NCBI GenBank assembly: GCA_003235365.1
Contig: QJWJ01000430.1
Span: 22,624-86,623, forward strand
DNA length: 64,000 nt
Origin: Deltaproteobacteria bacterium
GTDB lineage: Bacteria; Myxococcota_A; Polyangia; Polyangiales; Polyangiaceae
Direction of reading: 5' to 3'
Shown here in pieces: positions 28,058 to 36,124 of the stretch (position 1 is its first letter; each line of letters opens with the position of its first letter). Under the pieces are notes generated by a model. That model saw only the letters and a list, made by a program, of their open reading frames with translations, was not told the origin of the DNA and did no database searches. The translations under genes and the position numbers were made by a program.

Positions 28058-29302
28058 ATGGCAGAAAGCAGCACAGCTGAGCGCACCACTTCCAAACAAC
28101 GCCAACGGGGCCGAACACTCCAACGCGTTTTCAAGCGCGTGCTGTGGGTCGTGGTGGGCGCAGGAGTCGTGGCGGGCGTCGTCGTCACAGCCATGCCAAA
28201 ACCGGTCGGCGTGGAACGCCAAGCCGTCGCTCGCGGCGAGTTGCTCGTCACCATCGACGAAGACGGAAAAACGCGAGTCAAAGATCGCTACGTCGTCTCG
28301 GCCCCGCTCTCTGGAAACCTCGGCCGCATCGAGCTGCGCGCCGGAGACGAAGTCAAACAGGGCGAGGTGTTGGCGCGGTTGGTGCCACTTCGCGCGCCGC
28401 TACTCGACGCACGCTCGCGTTCGCAGACCGAGGCACAGGTAGCGGCCGCGCTGGCATCCACTCAACAGGTCAAAGCACAAATCGAACGTGCACGTGCCGC
28501 ACTCGAGTACGCCAAGAGTGAGGCTGCCCGCTACGACAAGCTCTTCAAGCAGAACGCGGTCAGCCAGATGGAGCTGGACCGTGCAATGCTCGAAAAGCGC
28601 GCACGCACAGCGGAAATGACCTCGGCAGAGTTCGGAGCCAAAGTCGCAGCCCACGAACTACGAATGGCTCGAGCCGCACTCGGACGCTACGACGAAAAGG
28701 AGAGCACCGAGTCGTTGACGATCCCCAGTCCGATTTCAGGCCTGGTGCTGAAGGTGATTCAGCAGAGTGAAGGGGTGGTGCAGGCAGGTACACCGCTCAT
28801 CGAGATCGGCGATCCCAAGGCACTCGAGATTGTCGTCGATGTGCTCACCAGCGACGCCGTGCACATCACCCCTGGTAGCCCTGCGACCATAGAGGAATGG
28901 GGCGGCCCTTCCCTCCAAGCTGCAGTGCGCACCATCGAGCCGTCGGCATTCACTCGCCTTTCGGCACTTGGAGTCGAAGAGCAACGCGTCAATGCCGTCG
29001 TCGACCTGACCGCGCCTTACGACGACTGGTCGAAGCTGGGCGACGGGTATCGAGTCGAGGCCAGGATCGAGATCTTCCGCACCAACGACGTTCTGACGAT
29101 CCCCCTCAGCGCGATGTTTCGCCACGACGGCAATTGGGCGGTCTTCATCGACGATGGCGGAGTCGCAAAGCTGCGTGCGATCCAGGTAGGCCGACGCAAC
29201 GATACCGTCGCCGAAGTGGCCTCCGGGCTCGCCGAGGGCGACGTGGTGATCGTCCACCCGAGCGACAACGTCATAGAAGGTGTAAAGCTGGAGCCCCTGT
29301 GA
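28058..29302 (+). CDS. Periplasmic adaptor (HlyD/MacA-type membrane fusion protein)
   Basis: 414 aa. An N-terminal membrane anchor (~27-47) is followed by a barrel-sandwich lipoyl-like domain beginning RGELLVTIDEDGKTRV. A long coiled-coil hairpin follows (~110-205, Ala/Glu/Arg-rich), then the second lipoyl half (IPSPISGLVLKVI) and beta-barrel domains. It is the MacA/HlyD component that joins the inner-membrane FtsX permease to an outer-membrane channel. It overlaps the next gene by 4 nt (GTGA), supporting translational coupling. Confidence 0.88.
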   Translation: MAESSTAERTTSKQRQRGRTLQRVFKRVLWVVVGAGVVAGVVVTAMPKPVGVERQAVARGELLVTIDEDGKTRVKDRYVVSAPLSGNLGRIELRAGDEVKQGEVLARLVPLRAPLLDARSRSQTEAQVAAALASTQQVKAQIERARAALEYAKSEAARYDKLFKQNAVSQMELDRAMLEKRARTAEMTSAEFGAKVAAHELRMARAALGRYDEKESTESLTIPSPISGLVLKVIQQSEGVVQAGTPLIEIGDPKALEIVVDVLTSDAVHITPGSPATIEEWGGPSLQAAVRTIEPSAFTRLSALGVEEQRVNAVVDLTAPYDDWSKLGDGYRVEARIEIFRTNDVLTIPLSAMFRHDGNWAVFIDDGGVAKLRAIQVGRRNDTVAEVASGLAEGDVVIVHPSDNVIEGVKLEPL

Positions 29303-29994
29303 ATGAGACGGTAGACGGCACTGTCTTCGGACGAACCCTCTGTGGCGCAGCGTTCCGCTGCAGCGCGGCCGTTGCGCTCGGCGTCATCGGGGGGTGTGCC
29401 GCGACGCAGCCTTCGACGCCTCGAGCAACCTGCACGGATGCCGAGGGCCTGACGGCAGCCAGACCGTCAGTGACGACGTCGGAGGCAAGGACAAGGCATC
29501 TGACTTCAGCGGCATCCGCACCGGAATCGCCCGAGCCGATCACGACCTTCCAGGGGACCATCGGCATCATCGACGTGCCCCGACCCAATCAATCGCCAGC
29601 CACCGTCGTCGACCTGCGTTCTGGTAGACACCCGGGGTTCGACAGGTTCGTCTGGCAGTTCGAAGGGGACACTGTTCCAGGTTACCACATCGAGTACATC
29701 GACAAGCCCGTTCGACGTTGCGGCAGCGGCGAGCCCACGTCCATCGCTGGCGACGCGTGGCTAGAAGTCCGTCTGTATCCCAGCGCGGCTCACAGGGACG
29801 ATGGATCGCCCACGGTCGACCGTGAAAGAACGGCACTTGGGCTGAGCGTCGCGCTCGAACTGGAACGCACCTGCGACTTCGAAGCCGTCACGACGTGGGT
29901 GGTCGGCGTCACTCGCCCCAATGCTTACCGCGTCCTGGAACTCGACCACCCGACGAGGCTCGTCGTCGACATTGGCCATCACGTCAGCCGTTGA
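29299..29994 (+). CDS. AMIN-like domain lipoprotein
   Basis: 231 aa, starting at a GTG that overlaps the adaptor stop, with GGAG 5 nt upstream. Lipobox VIGGC, then a ~60-residue linker. The C-terminal ~140 residues match the AMIN-like lipoprotein domain: GFDRFVWQFEGDTVPGY, EVRLYPSAAH, and a final VTTWVVGVTRP followed by HPTRLVVDIGHH. AMIN-type domains bind peptidoglycan or help localise periplasmic complexes. Being the last gene of the efflux operon suggests a structural helper for the tripartite complex. Confidence 0.75.
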   Translation: MNETVDGTVFGRTLCGAAFRCSAAVALGVIGGCAATQPSTPRATCTDAEGLTAARPSVTTSEARTRHLTSAASAPESPEPITTFQGTIGIIDVPRPNQSPATVVDLRSGRHPGFDRFVWQFEGDTVPGYHIEYIDKPVRRCGSGEPTSIAGDAWLEVRLYPSAAHRDDGSPTVDRERTALGLSVALELERTCDFEAVTTWVVGVTRPNAYRVLELDHPTRLVVDIGHHVSR

Positions 29995-30008
29995 AGCGGC
30001 CCGCGGCG

Positions 30009-30059
30009 GGCTCACCCAACGGGGGTTCGAGAAAACGCCCGACAATCGTGCTCGCCCAC
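30009..30059 (+). repeat. Partial third copy of the ~137-bp intergenic repeat
   Basis: Fifty-one bases starting 15 bp after the AMIN-like gene resemble the right half of the repeat at 49661-49797: a run ending AACGGGGG, then GAAAA, then CGACAATCGTGCTCGCCCA. The left half with the hairpin is missing. It lies between convergent genes, as does the copy at 47.4 kb. Confidence 0.65.
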
Positions 30060-30078
30060 TCAGCGATCCCTGTCCGCC

Positions 30079-31140
30079 TCACTGCACCGGAGGCGCCATG
30101 GTGCAGGACCACGTGACCGTCGGCCGTACCTGCCCATCACCGAAGTCGCTCACCACCGTAATGCCTTCCAGGCTGTCTCCAACGAGTGAGTATCGCAGCG
30201 AACCCGACAAGCGGTCCGGATTGAGGTAGACGACATCCTGTGCTTCGGCGAGCAACGCGGTGCTGCCGTCGGTTGCGTGCACCTTCTCGAAAGTGAACGG
30301 GAGGCGACCCGAGTCGTTCAACTGCTGCACGCTGATCCGAGGAGCGTGCGCAAGGTACTGCACGTCGAACGCTCCCCGCTTCTGCCGATATTCGACTGAC
30401 GACTCGAGCAGAACGGTTTGAACACTGGCAAACGCTCCGTACGCGGCACCCTGGTCGTAACCGAGCGCATCTCCACCCAGTTCGAGCAGGCTCATCGTCA
30501 CCACGATGGGATTGGGCACCGCTCCCCCGTCAGCGAGCAAGTACGAGAGCGGTCCGAGTTCGGACCATTCGAAGGTGAACTCGACCGGCAGCGACGGATC
30601 GCGCTTCATCTCCTCCCAGTCATGACTGCTGTGGGTAACCACACCGCGCAAGTAGCTGTCCAGCGCGAATGGATTCTCCAGTATTGTCTGGCCAGTCATC
30701 GGGTCGACGAAACGCAGAACTGTTTCGGTGCCCGAACCCACCGCAACCCACGTCCCATCGGCGCGCGCTTCCAGAGGCGGCTCCGTCATGAGATCGAAAA
30801 GTGACGCCCATTCGTCCAGCTCTTGGCGCGCGGTTTCGTCGACCAGATCCTGATTGGACGAGAAGATCATCAGCTTGAGGCTGTACGACACCCCTGCCAA
30901 CAAGCCGCCATCGCCGATCAACTCGTCGAGGCTAGCTTCCGTTTCGGCATACATGCGGTCCAGCGCCGGAGAGCCATCGGGCCTGCACTCGTTCGGAAGC
31001 GCGACCGCGCTGAACGCAGTCGGTTCGTGAACGACCGAATCCGCCTCCGCTGCACTCGTACCGTCACCTACTCCGGCACTGCCGCAACCTGCTGCCATGG
31101 CAGCGACCAAACCAAACGCGGGAAATCGAATTGAGCTCAT
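30079..31140 (-). CDS. Hypothetical lipoprotein
   Basis: 353 aa from the ATG at 31140; the frame opens 38 codons earlier. The signal peptide ends with lipobox MAAGC. The mature part is a mixed alpha/beta domain with no recognised motif. The last ~100 residues are beta-rich (QDVVYLNPDRLSGSLRYS, GITVVSDFGDGQ) and end in a single Cys. The first Cys pair of the mature protein (LPNEC) could form a disulfide with it. It is transcribed divergently from a sugar-type permease; no functional link is evident. Confidence 0.65.
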   Translation of the reverse strand: MSSIRFPAFGLVAAMAAGCGSAGVGDGTSAAEADSVVHEPTAFSAVALPNECRPDGSPALDRMYAETEASLDELIGDGGLLAGVSYSLKLMIFSSNQDLVDETARQELDEWASLFDLMTEPPLEARADGTWVAVGSGTETVLRFVDPMTGQTILENPFALDSYLRGVVTHSSHDWEEMKRDPSLPVEFTFEWSELGPLSYLLADGGAVPNPIVVTMSLLELGGDALGYDQGAAYGAFASVQTVLLESSVEYRQKRGAFDVQYLAHAPRISVQQLNDSGRLPFTFEKVHATDGSTALLAEAQDVVYLNPDRLSGSLRYSLVGDSLEGITVVSDFGDGQVRPTVTWSCTMAPPVQ

Positions 31141-31507
31141 ACAGACCTGGCTGCGCGTTCGGGGGGCGCGCATCCGTGTCGATCTAGGGTGCACTCCGCG
31201 TGCCAGATCCCCGACTGGCAACAAAAACCGCAAAAACTCGGGGAGATCGAACATTGGTGAACAACTTGGTGAAATCGATCGCGGACACTACCCGCGACAA
31301 TCCGATCAGGGTTAGCCGGGGGCCAACAAAAGCGTATCTCTCCTAGTTTCACACATTCCGGAAACAGCGGCCACTCGCCCTGCTCGCGAACGAACCACCT
31401 TGGCGCACGGAACAGCACGCATCGCCACTCCCCGCGCTGCGCGCCACACATCGGCTCACCCGGATTTTCGCTCCAGCAATCACGGCGTCACGTATACGTT
31501 GCGAGGC
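31141..31507. other. 367-bp divergent region
   Basis: Between the lipoprotein gene (minus) and the MFS permease (plus). The permease frame is open from 31400 but its early codons encode Arg/His-rich sequence unlike a membrane protein start. No palindrome or clear promoter stands out. Confidence 0.35.
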
Positions 31508-32794
31508 GTGAACGCGACCGGCCTGCTTCTATTCGGCTGCGGCCAGCTGGGCATGATGGCGCTCGCCCGATTCTTTTTCCAATGGCTGCTGCACTTCGCC
31601 GCCAATGGATCCGCACCCGGCTTGGCCGCTGCGACGGTTGGTGCGGCGTTCTTCGCATTTCGCATCTTCGACGGCGTGACTGATCCGCTAGCGGGTGCAC
31701 TGAGCGACGGTTGGGTTCGAAAGGGACGCGAGCGCCGCGCCCTACTTCGCTACTCGTTCCTGCTTCCTGCGATCGGGCTCGTTCTGGTGTTCGCCCCCGC
31801 CCCATCCCTCTCGCCATTGGTCAACTGGCTGCTGCTCGGAATCGGCATGTTCACGTTCTTCGTCGGGTACACGTTGTACGCGATCCCGTACTGGAGCCTT
31901 CTTGACGACTACTCCCGCGGCCCCTCCGGAACCGATACGGCGCTGCGAGCAACTCTCTCGAACGTTCTCGGGGCGGGGCTCCTCGCGGCCACAGCGGTCG
32001 GTTTTGTCGCGAGCCCAGTGCTGGTCGACTCGTTCGGTTACGGGTGGTCTGCAATCCTGTTTGCCGTCCCCTGCGCCGCGTTGATGTTGCTCCCCTATTT
32101 CTCTCAGCCGGCGACCGTCGGCCCCCCAGTCCCGAACGAGAAGGCGCCATCCTTGTGGCAGAGTTTTCGATTGGCACTGACCCATCGCAAGTTCCTGGCG
32201 GTCATTGCGTTGTTTGCGGGCGGACAGATGTCGTTCACGATCATGACGGCTGCGGCGCCATTCATCGCAACGGAACTGGTCGGCGGGGATCTGACGGACG
32301 TCGCGTGGTTGCTCGGCCCATTCTTGGGGACGGCCTTGCCGTCTTTCGCGTTGGTTCCTCGACTGATCAAGCGCGCGGGGTGGGAACGTTCGACACTCGT
32401 CGCCACGGTGATGCTGGGAATCGTCTACGGCGGCACTGGAGTCTTGGGCGCCGCGTGGGTGGGAACCCCGCTGCAGTCGGCTATGTTGGTGTTCGCGATT
32501 GGCGGCCCGATGGCTGCTGTGCTGCTGGGCCTCGAGGGTGAAGCAGTGATCGCGTGTGCCTCGGAACGGGGGACCCACGTGACGGCGGTGTACTTCGGAG
32601 TGTACAATTTCGTGGTCAAAGCACTCAATGGTGTCGCGCTGCTACTCACCGGCGTTCTGTCCGCGCTACGCGACGATTGGGGAGTCCTAGCCGTACGCTC
32701 GATGGGCTGGCTCGCGGGTGGCCTGTTGTTCGTGGGGGTTCTGCTCTATGTCGCCGTGAGTGCACAGCACACACGCGGCGCTGCGGTAGGTTGA
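31508..32794 (+). CDS. GPH-type sugar:cation symporter (MFS)
   Basis: About 428 aa with twelve hydrophobic helices. The DGVTDPLAGALSD motif at the helix 2-3 loop and the YTLYAIPYWSL segment in helix 4 are typical of glycoside-pentoside-hexuronide (MelB-like) carriers. These couple uptake of sugars or related organic anions to H+ or Na+. I choose GTG 31508 (GCGAGG 1 nt upstream is too close to be ideal); the frame is open from 31400. Substrate cannot be told from sequence. Confidence 0.75.
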   Translation: MNATGLLLFGCGQLGMMALARFFFQWLLHFAANGSAPGLAAATVGAAFFAFRIFDGVTDPLAGALSDGWVRKGRERRALLRYSFLLPAIGLVLVFAPAPSLSPLVNWLLLGIGMFTFFVGYTLYAIPYWSLLDDYSRGPSGTDTALRATLSNVLGAGLLAATAVGFVASPVLVDSFGYGWSAILFAVPCAALMLLPYFSQPATVGPPVPNEKAPSLWQSFRLALTHRKFLAVIALFAGGQMSFTIMTAAAPFIATELVGGDLTDVAWLLGPFLGTALPSFALVPRLIKRAGWERSTLVATVMLGIVYGGTGVLGAAWVGTPLQSAMLVFAIGGPMAAVLLGLEGEAVIACASERGTHVTAVYFGVYNFVVKALNGVALLLTGVLSALRDDWGVLAVRSMGWLAGGLLFVGVLLYVAVSAQHTRGAAVG

Positions 32795-32910
32795 ACCAGC
32801 AGAGACAAAGGCGCGGGAAAACCTCGTCACGTCACTCAATTCAGGGGAAATTGGCTTGCGAGGTAAACGATCGGACATCGTTGCCGTCTGTCCATCGTGA
32901 GGGGAAGCCA

Positions 32911-34485
32911 ATGAACGATCGAGTCACGTTCGAAGGGATGCGCTACCCGCAGCGCGAAGGAGAGAGCGCGCTCGACGCGCTGCTGCGAGGCGGAGCCGCC
33001 GCGCGCTTTTCGTGTCGCAAGGGCTCGTGCCACATCTGTACGCTACAAGTGACTGGCGGTGAAATCGAAAGCTCTGCCGCGCAGACCTTGAACGATGAGC
33101 AAGTGCGCGCTGGCCTGTTTCTTCCGTGTGTGAGCCGTGCCTGCGGCGAAGTGACCATCCAACGGCCGGACCCATCAGTGTGGGTTCAAAAGGCCCTCGT
33201 TCACGACAAGGAACGATTGTCCGAGCATGTCTACCGGTTGCAGCTGGAGCCGGGTCTCGATGTCACGTGGCAGGCGGGTCAATACGTCAACCTCGAAGGC
33301 CCCAACGGCGACTGGCGCAGCTACTCCATCGCTAGCGTGAGATTGAGCGACTACTTCCTCGAACTTCACGTGAGGCACTTCGAAGGCGGCGTCGTTTCGA
33401 GCTGGATTGCCGACCAGCTGTCGGCTGGAGACGAGGTGAGGTTTCAGGGCCCATTCGGCTCGTGCACGTACACCAGCGAGGTCTCAGAGGCACCATTGCT
33501 GCTCATCGGTACGGGAACGGGCATCGCGCCCTTGGTCGGCGTGGCGAAGCAAGCCCTACACGCACGGCACCAAGCACCGATTTGGATCTACCACGGAGTC
33601 AGACAGGCACCCGATCTCTACTTCCACGCTCAACTGACCGAGCTGGCCGCGCACCACCAGAACGTGCAATACGTCGGGTGTCTGTCGCAGGCGCAAGACG
33701 CTGGCTTCGAACACGGGTACGCGGCCGACATTGCCGTTCGACAGCACCCTGACCTGAGCGACGTGCGCGTCTATCTGGCGGGTAACCCCGAGGCCGTGCA
33801 GGCCGCCCGCGTCCAGGCCATCGGGGCAGGAGCTCGGCGAGCGTGGATCTTGGCGGACCCTTTCGTGGATGGTCGCCCGTACGAACCGCAGGACCGCGAA
33901 CTGCTTGGAGGTGTCCAACCAGACCCCGAGATTTGGAGCGTACTCGGCGAGGGCAAGCTGCTGACGACCATTCTCACGGCGTTTTACGGAGCGGTGTACG
34001 CCGATCCGAGACTCGAGCCCTTCTTCCACCGGGTCACCAAGGCCCGTGCAATTCAAAAGCAGTACGAATTTCTACGCGACGTCTTCACGGGCTCGAAAGA
34101 CTACTTCGGCGCGCGCCCATTCAACGCCCACCACTGGATGATCATCTCGGACGAACTGTTCGACCATCGCGAGGATCTGTTCTTCGAACACGTACGTCTG
34201 GCAGGCGTACCCGAGCGTCTGATCCGGCGCTGGGCGGCATTTCACGAACTATTTCGACCAGCTATCGTCAAGAGCACACCTCGCGGATTGATCGTCGATG
34301 GCGTCGAAACCGTACTCGAAGGGTACACGGAAGAGACCCTCGACACCGGGTCGATCTGTGACGGTTGCGAGAGCGAAATGGCAAGCGGCGCGACAGGTAG
34401 GATGCACAAGCGAACAGGTGAATTGTTCTGCGATGGCTGCGCGGCTCGTGCCGTCGGCGAGAGTTTGCTGCCACCCGGCATCTGA
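32911..34485 (+). CDS. Ferredoxin / FNR reductase / truncated haemoglobin fusion with C-terminal CxxC ribbon
   Basis: 524 aa from the ATG at 32911, with GGGGAA about 4 nt upstream. Domain order: a plant-type 2Fe-2S ferredoxin with CX4CX2C at 35/40/43 and Cys73; FAD-binding barrel with RSYS at 136-139; NAD(P)-binding domain with GTGTGIAPLVG (~200-210); then, from ~343 to 452, a 2/2 (truncated) haemoglobin domain with a candidate proximal His at 407 or 408 and the family's WAAFHELFRP end; finally CDGC (483-486) and CDGC (507-510), which could bind zinc. Electrons from NAD(P)H could pass to the haem to detoxify nitric oxide or bind oxygen. Ordinary flavohaemoglobins have an N-terminal classical globin and no ferredoxin, so this order is unusual. 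Function is inferred. Confidence 0.8.
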   Translation: MNDRVTFEGMRYPQREGESALDALLRGGAAARFSCRKGSCHICTLQVTGGEIESSAAQTLNDEQVRAGLFLPCVSRACGEVTIQRPDPSVWVQKALVHDKERLSEHVYRLQLEPGLDVTWQAGQYVNLEGPNGDWRSYSIASVRLSDYFLELHVRHFEGGVVSSWIADQLSAGDEVRFQGPFGSCTYTSEVSEAPLLLIGTGTGIAPLVGVAKQALHARHQAPIWIYHGVRQAPDLYFHAQLTELAAHHQNVQYVGCLSQAQDAGFEHGYAADIAVRQHPDLSDVRVYLAGNPEAVQAARVQAIGAGARRAWILADPFVDGRPYEPQDRELLGGVQPDPEIWSVLGEGKLLTTILTAFYGAVYADPRLEPFFHRVTKARAIQKQYEFLRDVFTGSKDYFGARPFNAHHWMIISDELFDHREDLFFEHVRLAGVPERLIRRWAAFHELFRPAIVKSTPRGLIVDGVETVLEGYTEETLDTGSICDGCESEMASGATGRMHKRTGELFCDGCAARAVGESLLPPGI

Positions 34486-34587
34486 TCGGCACGCGCCTCG
34501 TTCCCGGGTGACGGCAGTTCGAGCGTTTGTGCCGCCCGTTCTAATCCCAATGCCATCGTGACCGTATCAGTCAAACGGGAGGGTCGT

Positions 34588-34779
34588 ATGAATCAGAGCG
34601 AATGTCCGCCGCTTTGCCTAACCGCGATGGGGGTGAGCGTCATCGGGTTGTTTGCAGTGGGGCCATCAGTGCAAACCGTCGTGCTGTTCGTGGTGGGGAT
34701 GCTGGCCGTCTATGCCGGTCACGTAGGACGCGTCGGCCGGCGCGCACTGCCAGTCTCCGTGCGCAGTCGGGCAAAGTAA
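34588..34779 (+). CDS. Small two-helix membrane protein
   Basis: 63 aa, from an ATG with a strong RBS (GGAGGG, spacing 4-5 nt); an upstream in-frame ATG at 34558 is less likely. Two hydrophobic segments (~13-27 and 30-47) are followed by a basic tail RRALPVSVRSRAK, which predicts a cytoplasmic C-terminus. It is 34 bp before the 436-aa unknown gene and 102 bp after the haemoglobin fusion, all on the same strand. Confidence 0.65.
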   Translation: MNQSECPPLCLTAMGVSVIGLFAVGPSVQTVVLFVVGMLAVYAGHVGRVGRRALPVSVRSRAK

Positions 34780-34813
34780 CGGCCGCCGGTCCCGGTCGTC
34801 GAAGGGGAATGTC

Positions 34814-36124
34814 ATGAACCGTTTCAGGCGCGTGGCGATGCGCGCGCAATCCGTGGGCCCGCGCGCGGGGCGTGCAGCAGATGACCCGGGTTGGTCGTTC
34901 GCCGCCATCATCAACGATTTCGCGACCACGAAGGACGAACAGGGTCGCCCGGTGTACGAGAACCGCGCGCCAGCGGTGGTCAAAGAGGGGATCCCAATGG
35001 TCATGCGCCGCTGTGGATACCCCGACGAGCGCAAAGGCAAGATGATGAACGTCTCCGCCCTGGCGCAGATTACCGGGTGCCTGGACGAGACTCTGGGCGA
35101 CATCGCCGCGTTCCACGCCGCACTGCCGAACGAAGAGCCCACCTGGGCACGGTTCGCGATGGCCCTGTGCGACCAACTCGGACAACCCGCCAGGCGCGTC
35201 CTCGAGGACCGCGACGAGGACCCGGTACTGCCGACCCGCATGTCGGTGGGCTACAAGGTCGCCGCTGGATACCTAGTACCAACACGCGAAATACTCCTGC
35301 TCGAGTTCGACGGCGCAGCGCCTCCAGCCACCGTTCCAGCCCTGCTCGAGTACGTCAAACGGCGAACGTCACTGGTTGGGGCCCGAGAAGTCTGTGCCGC
35401 CCCGATGACTATGGTCACGCGCGTCAGCGAGGCCTTCATGATGGGGATGGGCGGGGCGTATGGCGAGGTCTCCCCGACGAGAATGGCCATGGCTCAGACA
35501 CTCTGCCGCCAGCTTCTGGTCGGCCTGTTGTGGAAGCGATTCGACTTGGTTTTCGAACGCAAGCTGTTGTTCGAGGATTGCCCCGCGTCCGCTCTCAATC
35601 CACGAACGGCCCACATCTCGAAGCAGCTGATTCAACGCCGGGAAGAGCTCGCCGATTCGACATTTGCCGAACACCCGCGGGTTCCGAGTCTTTTCGACGC
35701 GGTACACGCATCGCGTTTGAACGAGGCGTTCTCCCGGGCTAGCCACCCCGACGTCCCATGGCCCGCGCTCGAAGACATGGTGGCGGAGTTGGTGCGGCAC
35801 CAGGACGGAGCCATCACTCTGCAACAGGACAACTGCACTGCGCTAGTTGGACAGCGGTTCTCCACTTACCTGCGCGCCTTTCGGGAATTCGTCGAGGTGT
35901 TCGAAGAACTGGAGCGAGGCCTCAGGCAGGAGCTCGGGTTCCCCATTGAGTCGGCGGTCGTGCGGGATCCCACGTTCTTTCCCGAACCCCGCGCGCTGCG
36001 CTGGTTGGAACTGATCACCGGTCATCGCCTACGAAACGGACATGGCGAGCATGCGAGCTGGGTCTTTCGCAACCAACACCGAACGATAACATTGCCGCCA
36101 CTGCCGATGCTCACTCACGCGTGA
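34814..36124 (+). CDS. Unknown 436-aa protein (paralogue 1 of a pair)
   Basis: No recognised domain. It is clearly homologous to the 428-aa product at 44614-45900. Shared features are the N-terminal block GRPVxExRAPxxVKxGxP (44-61), a CxY pair (Cys67/Tyr69), MNVSAL (78-83), G(Y/H)KxAAG, SEVCA/REVCAAP and a C-terminal P-PRAL-W-E-GHR block. Mostly alpha-helical, soluble, no signal peptide. Conserved Cys and Arg/Trp positions suggest a binding pocket, possibly for a cofactor. It follows a ferredoxin/FNR/globin fusion while its paralogue is divergent from a MOSC-reductase fusion, which hints at a redox link. Its 3' end overlaps the convergent gene by 10 bp. Confidence 0.75.
   Translation: MNRFRRVAMRAQSVGPRAGRAADDPGWSFAAIINDFATTKDEQGRPVYENRAPAVVKEGIPMVMRRCGYPDERKGKMMNVSALAQITGCLDETLGDIAAFHAALPNEEPTWARFAMALCDQLGQPARRVLEDRDEDPVLPTRMSVGYKVAAGYLVPTREILLLEFDGAAPPATVPALLEYVKRRTSLVGAREVCAAPMTMVTRVSEAFMMGMGGAYGEVSPTRMAMAQTLCRQLLVGLLWKRFDLVFERKLLFEDCPASALNPRTAHISKQLIQRREELADSTFAEHPRVPSLFDAVHASRLNEAFSRASHPDVPWPALEDMVAELVRHQDGAITLQQDNCTALVGQRFSTYLRAFREFVEVFEELERGLRQELGFPIESAVVRDPTFFPEPRALRWLELITGHRLRNGHGEHASWVFRNQHRTITLPPLPMLTHA

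Noticed and set aside
25679..29302. Classification of the ABC cluster as true MacAB
   Set aside because: MacB fuses ATPase and permease with one FtsX module; here they are split and the permease has two FtsX modules, so only a MacAB-like label is justified.
30021..30030. GGTTCGA resembling a tRNA T-loop
   Set aside because: No acceptor or anticodon stems fit around it; it belongs to the partial intergenic repeat.
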